From Pseudomonas sp. Irchel 3E13 (GTDB taxonomy: Bacteria; Pseudomonadota; Gammaproteobacteria; Pseudomonadales; Pseudomonadaceae), in NCBI RefSeq assembly GCF_900187455.1, contig NZ_FYDX01000019.1, forward strand, positions 1-64,000: a DNA stretch of 64,000 nucleotides. The letters run 5' to 3'. This document shows, in pieces, positions 57,100 to 64,000 of the stretch; within the stretch, counting starts at the first letter, position 1; the number at the start of each line of letters is the position of its first letter. Under the pieces are notes generated by a model, which saw nothing but the letters and a program-made list of their open reading frames with translations, was not told the DNA's origin and searched no databases. Both the position numbers and the translations under genes were made by a program.

Positions 57100-58410
57100 A
57101 TGCCCTTCCGCCTTTCCCGTCGCTGGCAACTCCGCCAACTGACCGCTGCTTTCAGCCTCATCCTGCTCGTTGCCTGCGCCGAGCACCCGACCGCCGCCGA
57201 TGCCCTGCCCATCGCGCCAGTCCAGCCGGCCCCGGTCCTTGTCCAGCCCACGCCATCCGCCGACATCGTAGTCCAGCCACAGCAAACGTTCGCCGAGTGG
57301 CAGGCCAGTTTCCGTCAGCAAGCGTTGCAAGCCGGCGTATCGCCAAGCCTGTTCGATCGCGCCTTTGCCGGCATCACCCCGGATATGGATGTGATCAAGG
57401 CCGACCGCAGTCAGCCGGAGTTCAGCCGCCCGGTATGGGAATACCTCGATGGCGCGCTGTCGCCGCTGCGGGTGCGCAACGGCAAGGCACTGCTGGCGCA
57501 GAACAGCGAACTGCTGAGCCGCATCGAGCAACGCTACGGTGTAGAGCGCAATGTGCTGGTGTCCGTCTGGGGCATGGAAAGCAATTTCGGCCAGTTCCAG
57601 GGCAACAAATCGGTGATCCGCTCCCTCGCGACCCTGGCCTATGAAGGCCGTCGCCCGGCGTTCGCCCAGGCACAGCTGCTGGCGGCGCTGAAGATCCTGC
57701 AGAACGGCGATATCGCCCCCGAAGCCATGCGCGGCTCCTGGGCCGGGGCCATGGGCCAGACCCAGTTCATCCCCACCACGTACGACACCCATGCCGTGGA
57801 CTTCGACGGTGACGGCCGCCGCGATATCTGGAACAGCTCCGCCGACGCCCTCGCCTCCACCGCCCACTACCTGCAAAGTTCAGGCTGGAAACGTGGTGAG
57901 CCTTGGGGCTTCGAAGTCGAACTGGCACCGGGTTTCGATTACTGGCTGGCTGACGGCACTCAACGCAAAACCGTCGCAGAATGGCTGCACCTGGGCCTGA
58001 AACTGCCAGCCGGCGCTCGCGTCCCGGCCGGCAGCGAGCAACTCTCCGCCGCCCTGATACTGCCTGCGGGCTACCGTGGCCCGGCGTTCCTGGTGCTCGA
58101 CAACTTCCGCGCGATCCTCAAGTACAACAATTCGTCGTCCTACGCCTTGGCGGTCAGCTTGCTGAACGAGCGCTTCGACGGCGCCGGCTATATCCGCGGC
58201 GCCTGGCCCAAGGACGATCTGCCGTTGAGCCGCAGCGAGCGCATCGAGTTGCAGGACCGGCTCAATGCCACCGGGCATGAGGCCGGCACGGCAGATGGCA
58301 TTATCGGCGCCAACACCCGCAAAGCGATTCGCAATGCCCAACAGACCTTGGGCTGGCCGGCGGACGGGTATCCGACGCGCAAGCTGCTGGATAGCCTGCG
58401 CGCGCGCTGA
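57100..58410 (+). CDS. MltB-family lytic murein transglycosylase with peptidoglycan-binding domain
   Basis: 436 residues from ATG 57100. Lipoprotein signal with lipobox LVAC (Cys26), Pro/Val-rich linker, then an Slt35-like domain (about 70-350) with the catalytic Glu in VSVWGMESNFGQFQGN and WAGAMGQTQFIPTTYDTHAVDFDGDG. A C-terminal PG_binding_1 domain (LQDRLNATG...ADGIIGANTRKAIRNAQQ) ends the protein. It cleaves the glycan to 1,6-anhydro-muropeptides from the membrane. Confidence 0.9.
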   Translation: MPFRLSRRWQLRQLTAAFSLILLVACAEHPTAADALPIAPVQPAPVLVQPTPSADIVVQPQQTFAEWQASFRQQALQAGVSPSLFDRAFAGITPDMDVIKADRSQPEFSRPVWEYLDGALSPLRVRNGKALLAQNSELLSRIEQRYGVERNVLVSVWGMESNFGQFQGNKSVIRSLATLAYEGRRPAFAQAQLLAALKILQNGDIAPEAMRGSWAGAMGQTQFIPTTYDTHAVDFDGDGRRDIWNSSADALASTAHYLQSSGWKRGEPWGFEVELAPGFDYWLADGTQRKTVAEWLHLGLKLPAGARVPAGSEQLSAALILPAGYRGPAFLVLDNFRAILKYNNSSSYALAVSLLNERFDGAGYIRGAWPKDDLPLSRSERIELQDRLNATGHEAGTADGIIGANTRKAIRNAQQTLGWPADGYPTRKLLDSLRAR

Positions 58411-58418
58411 AGGCCGCT

Positions 58419-58484
58419 ATCGCGAGCAAGCTCGCTCCTACAATGTCCGCGTGATAATCCTGTAGGAGCGAGCTTGCTCGCGAT
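58419..58484. repeat. Intact REPIN (inverted REP pair)
   Basis: Two 24-base arms, 58419-58442 and 58461-58484, are perfect reverse complements with core GCGAGCAAGCTCGCTCCTAC. It sits just after the lytic transglycosylase stop. Confidence 0.9.
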
Positions 58485-58494
58485 GCCAAATACA

Positions 58495-58535
58495 CAAAAA
58501 AGCCCCCGCACCTTCTCAGGTGCGGGGGCTTTTTT
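58495..58535. terminator. Bidirectional Rho-independent terminator
   Basis: AGCCCCCGCACC, TTCTCA, GGTGCGGGGGCT with A run before and T run after; serves both the transglycosylase gene and lipA. Confidence 0.9.
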
Positions 58536-58546
58536 ACAGGTCGGGA

Positions 58547-59545
58547 TCAGAGCTTGATCTTGGCCTCATGCGCCTGCTGGTCGGCGTGGTACGAGGAACG
58601 TACCAACGGACCGGAAGCGACGTTCTTGAAGCCCATCTTGTAACCTTCCTCGGCGAACCAGGCGAAGGTGTCCGGGTGGACGAAACGCTGCACCGGCAGG
58701 TGGCTGCGGGACGGCTGCAGGTACTGGCCGAGGGTCAGCATGTCGATGTTGTGCTCGCGCATGCGGTGCATGACTTCGATCACTTCGTCGTCGGTCTCGC
58801 CCAGGCCGAGCATCAAGCCCGACTTGGTCGGTACGTGCGGGACCAGTTCCTTGAACTTCTCCAGCAGGGTCAGCGACCACTGGTAGTCCGAGCCCGGACG
58901 CGCGGCCTTGTACAGACGCGGTACGGTTTCCAGGTTGTGGTTGAACACATCTGGCGGCTCCTGGGCGGTGATCGCCAGGGCCACATCCATACGACCACGG
59001 TAGTCCGGCACCAGGGTTTCCAGCTGGACGCCCGGAGACAGCGCACGAATCTCGCGGATGCAGTCGGCGAAGTGCTGGGCACCGCCATCACGCAGGTCGT
59101 CACGGTCCACCGAGGTGATGACCACGTACTTCAGGCGCAGGTCGGCGATGGCGACCGCCAGGTTCTTCGGCTCGTCAGCGTCCAGCGCTTTCGGGCGGCC
59201 ATGGCCGACGTCGCAGAACGGGCAGCGACGGGTGCAGATGTCACCCATGATCATGAAGGTCGCGGTACCGCCGGAGAAGCACTCACCCAGGTTCGGGCAG
59301 GATGCCTCTTCGCAAACGCTGTGCAGCTTGTGTTTGCGCAGCAGTTGCTTGATGCGATCGATCTCCGGAGAAATCGGGATGCGCACGCGGATCCAGTCGG
59401 GTTTCTTCGGCAGTTCGTCAGTGGGGATGATCTTTACCGGGATACGCGCAACCTTCTCGGCGCCACGCAGTTTCACACCGGCTTCAACCTTCGGCCGAGG
59501 GGCCGGGGTCACGGTGCTTTGCACCAGTTCTTGCACAATAGTCAT
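58547..59545 (-). CDS. lipA: Lipoyl synthase
   Basis: 332 residues. Both clusters are readable: auxiliary CEEASCPNLGEC and radical-SAM CTRRCPFC, plus the C-terminal RSSYHA serine ligand. It inserts sulfur into octanoyl groups on E2 and H proteins. It follows lipB by 2 bases. Confidence 0.96.
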   Translation of the reverse strand: MTIVQELVQSTVTPAPRPKVEAGVKLRGAEKVARIPVKIIPTDELPKKPDWIRVRIPISPEIDRIKQLLRKHKLHSVCEEASCPNLGECFSGGTATFMIMGDICTRRCPFCDVGHGRPKALDADEPKNLAVAIADLRLKYVVITSVDRDDLRDGGAQHFADCIREIRALSPGVQLETLVPDYRGRMDVALAITAQEPPDVFNHNLETVPRLYKAARPGSDYQWSLTLLEKFKELVPHVPTKSGLMLGLGETDDEVIEVMHRMREHNIDMLTLGQYLQPSRSHLPVQRFVHPDTFAWFAEEGYKMGFKNVASGPLVRSSYHADQQAHEAKIKL

Positions 59546-59547
59546 TT

Positions 59548-60195
59548 TCAGTCGATTCCGCCCGCAAGGGTCGTCTGCTCAGCATAATCGAGGTGCTTGA
59601 CCAGCTGTCCGCGCAGCCTTGCCCTGACCTCGGAGAGTTCGATCGGCCCTGCCTGGTCGCGTAGCTGGGTCATGGCCAGCCCGGCATACCCGCAGGGATT
59701 AATTCGGCGGAATGGCGCAAGGTCCATGTCCACATTCAAGGCAAGGCCATGGAACGAGCAGCCATTGCGGATTCGCAGGCCGAGGGACGCGATCTTCGCT
59801 CCATCGACATAAACACCCGGCGCATCGGGCTTGGCCGCGGCCTCGACACCGTAGCTGGCGAGCAACTCGACCAGACAGCGTTCGATACGCGTCACCAACT
59901 CACGGACACCAAAGCCCAGACGACGCACGTCAAGCATGAGGTAGGCCACCAGTTGGCCGGGGCCGTGGTAGGTCACCTGGCCGCCGCGATCGGTCTGAAC
60001 CACCGGGATATCGCCCGGCACCAGCAGGTGCTCGGCCTTGCCGGCCTGGCCCTGGGTGAAGACCGACGGGTGCTCGACCAGCCAGACTTCGTCGCCGCTA
60101 CCCGGCTGACGCTGGTCGGTGAACCGGCGCATGGCATCCAGCACCGGTTCGTAAGGCAGCAGGCCGAGGTCGCGAAAGCCGAGGCTGGCGGACAT
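59548..60195 (-). CDS. lipB: Octanoyl-ACP:protein N-octanoyltransferase
   Basis: 215 residues from ATG 60195, which overlaps the ybeD stop (TGATG). Motifs: DRGGQVTYHGPGQLVAYLM, the catalytic Lys in GAKIASLGLRIRNGCSFHG and Cys in INPCGYAG. It transfers octanoate for LipA. Confidence 0.95.
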   Translation of the reverse strand: MSASLGFRDLGLLPYEPVLDAMRRFTDQRQPGSGDEVWLVEHPSVFTQGQAGKAEHLLVPGDIPVVQTDRGGQVTYHGPGQLVAYLMLDVRRLGFGVRELVTRIERCLVELLASYGVEAAAKPDAPGVYVDGAKIASLGLRIRNGCSFHGLALNVDMDLAPFRRINPCGYAGLAMTQLRDQAGPIELSEVRARLRGQLVKHLDYAEQTTLAGGID

Positions 60196-60470
60196 CAAAG
60201 CACCATTTTTACGATACCGGTGGCACGCAGGGCACTGTTGATGTCGTGCAGCTGGTCTTCGCCGGTAGCGACGATGTGCAGTTGCACGGTGGTGTATTTG
60301 CCTTCCTTGCTCTGGCGCTCAGCAAGCGTGGTCATATCGACCTCGGCGTATTTCTTGAGAACTTCGATCACGGTGTCCTTGAAGTGGACCACGGTGTCGC
60401 CAATTACCTTGATTGGGTAATCCGCGCAGGGGAATTCGATTTTTGGCGCTTTGACGTCAGCTTGAGTCAT
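60195..60470 (-). CDS. ybeD: YbeD/DUF493 family protein
   Basis: 91 residues from ATG 60470 (MTQADVKAPKIEFPCADYPIKVIG). A small ACT-like alpha/beta protein, with the C-terminal HDINSALRATGIVKMVL. It is always linked with lipB; a regulatory role in lipoate metabolism has been suggested for the family. Confidence 0.9.
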   Translation of the reverse strand: MTQADVKAPKIEFPCADYPIKVIGDTVVHFKDTVIEVLKKYAEVDMTTLAERQSKEGKYTTVQLHIVATGEDQLHDINSALRATGIVKMVL

Positions 60471-60544
60471 GGCAGTACCGGCCTCGTAAGCCGTGGCAAC
60501 AACAATGCCCCTGCATGGTGGCAGGGGCATGGCAGGTCACGATA

Positions 60545-61705
60545 TCAGTTGAACAACCCGTAGAAGAACAGACGAATGCTATCCCACACCCGGCGGAAGA
60601 AACCACCTTCCTCGACGCCGTCCAGCGCAATCAGGTCGGCGCTGTGAACAACGTTGTCATCCAGTTTGACTTCGACTTTACCGATCACGTCACCTTTGGC
60701 GATCGGTGCAACCAGTTGCGGGTTCATGGTCATGCTGGCGGCCAGTTTCTTCAATTGGCCTTTAGGCAACGTCATGGTCAGGTCTTCGGCCAGACCGGCT
60801 TTGACCTGGCTGCTGGTGCCCTTCCAGACCTGGGCCTGAGCCAGTTCGGTGCCTTTCTGGTAGAAGGTCTGGGTTTCGAAGAAGCGGAAACCGTAGGTCA
60901 GCAGCTTCTGGGTCTCGGCGGCGCGGGACTGTTCGCTGTTGGTACCGAATACCACGGCGATCAGGCGCATGCCGTCACGAACGGCGGACGATACCATGCA
61001 GTAGCCGGCTTCGTCGGTGTGGCCGGTCTTCAGGCCATCGACGGTCTTGTCACGCCACAGCAGCAGGTTGCGGTTGGGCTGCTTGATGTTGTTCCAGAAG
61101 AACTCCTTCTGCGAGTAGATCGCGTAGTGAGCCGGGTCTTCGTGGATGATCGCGCGAGCCAGCACGGCCATGTCGTGCGCCGAGGAGTAGTGCTCCGGGT
61201 GCGGCAGGCCGGTCGGGTTCATGAAGTGGCTGTTGCTCATGCCGAGGTCGCCGGCAGTCTTGTTCATCATGTCGGCGAAGGCGTCTTCGCTGCCGGCGAT
61301 GTGCTCGGCCAGCGCCACGCTGGCGTCGTTACCCGACTGGATGATGATCCCGTGCAGCAGATCGCTGACGGTGACCTGGGTGCCAACCTTGATGAACATC
61401 CGCGAACCACCGGTGCGCCAGGCGTTTTCGCTGACGGTTACCGGGTCGCTCTCGCCGATCTGTCCGCGACGGATATCCAGGGTCGCGATGTAGGCGGTCA
61501 TCAACTTGGTCAGGCTCGCCGGAGGCAGACGCTGGTCGCCATTGTTCTCGACCAGGATGTTGCCGCTGGAGGCTTCCATGAGCACGTAGGACTTGGCTGC
61601 CAGTTGCGGCGGCGACGGCATCATCTGCTCTGCCGCGAAGGCGGCAGGGGTGATCATCAGCGGAACAAGCAGGCAAAGGCGTTTGGCAAAGGTGGTGATG
61701 TTCAT
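60545..61705 (-). CDS. dacC: D-alanyl-D-alanine carboxypeptidase (PBP5/6 type)
   Basis: 386 residues. Signal peptide to about 24, active-site SLTK (Ser64), SGN and KTG (TVDGLKTGHTDEAGY), a C-terminal beta domain and a terminal amphipathic helix (RRVWDSIRLFFYGLFN) that anchors it to the membrane. It trims the terminal D-Ala of peptidoglycan. A 10-bp inverted repeat (60505-60530) separates it from ybeD. Naming as dacA is equally possible. Confidence 0.93.
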   Translation of the reverse strand: MNITTFAKRLCLLVPLMITPAAFAAEQMMPSPPQLAAKSYVLMEASSGNILVENNGDQRLPPASLTKLMTAYIATLDIRRGQIGESDPVTVSENAWRTGGSRMFIKVGTQVTVSDLLHGIIIQSGNDASVALAEHIAGSEDAFADMMNKTAGDLGMSNSHFMNPTGLPHPEHYSSAHDMAVLARAIIHEDPAHYAIYSQKEFFWNNIKQPNRNLLLWRDKTVDGLKTGHTDEAGYCMVSSAVRDGMRLIAVVFGTNSEQSRAAETQKLLTYGFRFFETQTFYQKGTELAQAQVWKGTSSQVKAGLAEDLTMTLPKGQLKKLAASMTMNPQLVAPIAKGDVIGKVEVKLDDNVVHSADLIALDGVEEGGFFRRVWDSIRLFFYGLFN

Positions 61706-61851
61706 CCGTCTCTCGAAATGGCTTATGGGCTCATGCCCTGAAGGGCAAAGTTACAAAAGGCGCTGCGACAAACCGCCGCGCCTGCGAGCAAAACCGCCAT
61801 TGTACATGGCTGTTCGGCCCGGCTACATGACAAACCGACCAGTCCCCCCGG

Positions 61852-62850
61852 TCAGTCCGCCGTGACTACTTTCGCCTGTCCCAGGTTGGCCAGGCGTACG
61901 CTGTCCTGCGTCTGCTGGACCTCGCCCTGACTGCGGATCGGCCCCAGGCGCACGCGGTGCAGGGTCTGCTGGTTGCGCACGATGGAACTGATGAACACCG
62001 GCGCGCTGACCATGCCGCTCAACTTGGAGCGTAGCAACTCGGCGGCGTCCGGGTTGGCGAATGCGCCAACCTGCAGGAATGTGCCGCCATTGGCCGGCAC
62101 GCTGTTGCTGGCGACCTGCACCGGCAGGACTGCGGCGGCGTGCTGCTGCGGCGGCGGCGTCCACTGTTCGACGGTGCCGGTGCTCGCCGCAATCGGCTTG
62201 GCCTGGGCTACCTGAGGCTGGTCGAGTACCAACGGCGCCGGGCGCCCCTTCTGGGCCCACCATTGCTGCGGGTCGATGCCCTCGACGCGAACCCGCGCGG
62301 TGCCGGTTTCGGCGTAACCGAGCTTCTTCGCTGCCGCGTAGGACAGGTCGATGATACGGTCGGAATAGAACGGGCCGCGGTCATTGACCCGCAGGATCAC
62401 GCTGCGGTTGTTGTCCAGGTTGGTCACCTTGACGTAGGCCGGCAGCGGCAGGGTCTTGTGCGCCGCAGTCATGGCGTAGAGGTCGTAGACCTCGCCGTTG
62501 GCGGTGTTCTGCCCGTGGAACTTGGTGCCGTACCAGGACGCGGTGCCCTGGGCGACATAGTTGCGCGAGTCGGGGATCGGGAAGTAGGTCTTGCCCAGTA
62601 CGGTGTACGGGTTGGCCTTGTAGTTACCGGTGTGCACGGTTGGCGTGGCGTCCGGGATCTTCGAGACATCGACATCCCACCACGGCGCGCCGTCCTTGTG
62701 GGCCCGGTTGATGTCCAGCCCGGGCTTGGCGCGGACCACGTTACCGCTGCTGCTCTGGGTCGGACGGCTGGAAGAACAACTGACCAGCACCAGGCCAAGC
62801 GCCGCGCAGCCCAGCAGTTTCAGCGATGTAGCAGAGAACAGTATGCGCAT
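61852..62850 (-). CDS. rlpA: Septal ring lytic transglycosylase RlpA
   Basis: 332 residues. Lipobox LVSC (Cys25), a double-psi beta-barrel (GTASWYGTKFHGQNTANGE, NDRGPFYSDRIIDLSYAAAKKLG) with the catalytic Asp, and a C-terminal SPOR domain (GTFLQVGAFANPDAAELLRSKL). It cuts naked glycan at the division site. Its start overlaps the mltB stop by one base. Confidence 0.94.
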   Translation of the reverse strand: MRILFSATSLKLLGCAALGLVLVSCSSSRPTQSSSGNVVRAKPGLDINRAHKDGAPWWDVDVSKIPDATPTVHTGNYKANPYTVLGKTYFPIPDSRNYVAQGTASWYGTKFHGQNTANGEVYDLYAMTAAHKTLPLPAYVKVTNLDNNRSVILRVNDRGPFYSDRIIDLSYAAAKKLGYAETGTARVRVEGIDPQQWWAQKGRPAPLVLDQPQVAQAKPIAASTGTVEQWTPPPQQHAAAVLPVQVASNSVPANGGTFLQVGAFANPDAAELLRSKLSGMVSAPVFISSIVRNQQTLHRVRLGPIRSQGEVQQTQDSVRLANLGQAKVVTAD

Positions 62851-63860
62851 TACCGGGCGCCCCTTGCCTGAACCAGCAGGTCTGAAAGTTGATGTACCGC
62901 CATGGCGTACATCACGCTGCGGTTATAGCGAGTGATCGCGTAGAAGTTCTTCAGGCCAAGCCAGTACTCGGGGCCGTTTTCGCCTTCAAGCCGGAAAGCG
63001 GTGACCGGCAGATCATCGCGCAGCGCATCATGACTCGACCAGCCCAATGCCCGCAACTCCCCCACCGTCTTGACCGGCTCGATGCCCGGGCTCAGGCCTT
63101 CGTCGACACGCTCGCCACGGACCATGGCACGACTGACCACCGGCTCGCCGGCAACCCAGCCGTGACGCTTGAAGTAGCTGGCGACGCTGCCGATGGCGTC
63201 GTCGGGGTTGTTCCAGATGTTGATGTGGCCGTCACCGTCGAAGTCCACGGCGTAGGCGCGGAAGCTGCTCGGCATGAACTGCGGCAGCCCCATGGCTCCG
63301 GCGTAGGAACCCTTGAGGGTCAGCGGATCGATCTGCTCTTCGCGGGCCAGCAGCAGGAATTCACGCAGTTCCTTGCGGAAGAACGGGGCCCGCTGCGGGT
63401 AATCGAAGGCCAGGGTCGACAGCGCATCCATGACCCGGTAGTTGCCGGTATTGCGGCCAAAGAAGGTTTCGACGCCGATGATCGAGACGATCACCTGCGC
63501 CGGCACGCCGTATTCCTGCTCGGCGCGGGCCAGAGCAGCCTCGTGCTGGCGCCAGAAGTCCACACCACGGGCGATACGCGCGTCGGTGAGGAACATCGGC
63601 CGGTATTCTTTCCACGGCTTGACCCGTTCTGCAGGACGGGAAATAGCGTCGAGAATCGCCTGCTTGCGCTGGACATCGCGGAACACGCCCATCAACTGCT
63701 CACCGGCGAACCCGTAGTCACGGGTCATCTCGCCGACGAATTCGGCTACCTGGGGGGATCCATCGTAGTCGCCGGCGCTGGCCTGCTGCACGCCACCGAA
63801 CAGCCCGATCAGGCCCGCCAGAGGTACACAACGGGCCATCCAGCCACGCATTGCTTGCAT
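62850..63860 (-). CDS. mltB: Lytic murein transglycosylase B
   Basis: 336 residues from ATG 63860 with AAGG about 11 bases upstream; a GTG at 63872 is an alternative. N-terminal signal (CVPLAGLIGLFGGVQQASA), catalytic Glu in IIGVETFFGRNTGNY, and YAGAMGLPQFMPSSFRAYAVDFDGDG. Unlike the paralogue at 57100 it has no lipobox and no peptidoglycan-binding domain. It matches P. aeruginosa SltB1 by position. Confidence 0.9.
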   Translation of the reverse strand: MQAMRGWMARCVPLAGLIGLFGGVQQASAGDYDGSPQVAEFVGEMTRDYGFAGEQLMGVFRDVQRKQAILDAISRPAERVKPWKEYRPMFLTDARIARGVDFWRQHEAALARAEQEYGVPAQVIVSIIGVETFFGRNTGNYRVMDALSTLAFDYPQRAPFFRKELREFLLLAREEQIDPLTLKGSYAGAMGLPQFMPSSFRAYAVDFDGDGHINIWNNPDDAIGSVASYFKRHGWVAGEPVVSRAMVRGERVDEGLSPGIEPVKTVGELRALGWSSHDALRDDLPVTAFRLEGENGPEYWLGLKNFYAITRYNRSVMYAMAVHQLSDLLVQARGAR

Positions 63861-63877
63861 CAAGAAATTCACCTTAC

Positions 63878-64000
63878 TCAAACCTGCGCGATCCATTTGC
63901 GGTGGGTATGGATCGACATGAGAACGCCAAACGCTGACAGCAGCGTCACCAGCGAAGTTCCACCATAACTAATGAAGGGCAGCGGCACGCCCACGACGGG
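63878..64000 (-). CDS. rodA: Rod shape-determining protein RodA, C-terminal end
   Basis: The last 40 codons read PVVGVPLPFISYGGTSLVTL and end HTHRKWIAQV, the SEDS-family terminal helix. RodA is the peptidoglycan glycosyltransferase of the elongasome. Its stop is 17 bases before the mltB start. The rest lies beyond the right edge. Confidence 0.92.
   Translation of the reverse strand, partial: PVVGVPLPFISYGGTSLVTLLSAFGVLMSIHTHRKWIAQV

Noticed and set aside
1..64000. CRISPR arrays, tRNA and rRNA genes, prophage structural genes, toxin-antitoxin pairs
   Set aside because: I looked for regularly spaced direct repeats, TPsiC-like segments and capsid or tail motifs and saw none.

Overview
This is a stretch of Pseudomonas chromosome, most likely from the P. 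fluorescens group. The evidence is the high-GC coding pattern, the gene order amn / acyl-CoA dehydrogenase / ladS / thiD-thiE-hemL / phoH-ybeY-corC-lnt / leuS-lptE-holA / lipA-lipB-ybeD-dac-rlpA-mltB-rodA (same order as P. aeruginosa PA3970-PA4002, from memory), and REP repeats of the GCGAGCAAGCTCGCTCC type.

Region 1 (1 to about 7335) is foreign and visibly richer in A+T. It is the end of a genomic island of the GInt class: three overlapping tyrosine recombinase genes and a small coiled-coil gene (ginABCD, minus strand), next to cargo that runs off the left edge. The cargo in view is the C-terminal part of a flavin monooxygenase, an IS5/IS427-type insertion sequence with a -1 frameshift, and a small gene that stops inside the IS end. 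The island has inserted into a histone-deacetylase-family gene, of which only the 3' part (about 7336-7863) is here.

Region 2 (8015-16127) is ordinary core or near-core genome: a BaiN/RdsA-like flavoprotein, rhlE, an EamA exporter divergent from an Lrp/AsnC regulator, a DEDDh exonuclease, a NYN nuclease, a DUF2076 protein, a YciC-like membrane protein and an endonuclease/phosphatase-family protein.

Region 3 (16227-30854) is a complete N-methylglutamate pathway for using methylamine as a nitrogen source. The minus-strand arm encodes gamma-glutamylmethylamide synthetase and the three subunits of N-methylglutamate synthase. The plus-strand arm encodes an XRE-cupin regulator, then purU-folD-mgdABCD, where the four-subunit dehydrogenase returns glutamate and passes the methyl carbon to tetrahydrofolate. 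FolD and PurU then turn that carbon into formate. An IclR regulator and an APC amine permease follow. The control region is unusually readable: a near-consensus sigma-54 promoter reads into gmaS, and a palindrome of form GGAA-N7-TTCC sits exactly at the predicted start site of all three transcripts (gmaS, regulator, purU).

Region 4 (30891-46885) holds hrpB, a small lipoprotein, a cation efflux pump, a DUF6515 protein, an apparent unannotated structured small RNA (about 35806-36000, minus strand), an Lrp regulator, rluE, amn, an AidB-like acyl-CoA dehydrogenase, a LadS-type sensor kinase lacking a receiver domain, thiD, thiE, hemL and two small conserved genes.

Region 5 (47130-64000) is the envelope and housekeeping block: phoH-ybeY-corC-lnt, leuS-lptE-holA, arfA, a lytic transglycosylase, then (minus strand) rodA-mltB-rlpA-dac-ybeD-lipB-lipA. 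arfA (54 codons, 56874-57038) carries a 14-bp hairpin inside its coding region, as expected for the tmRNA-backup ribosome rescue switch.
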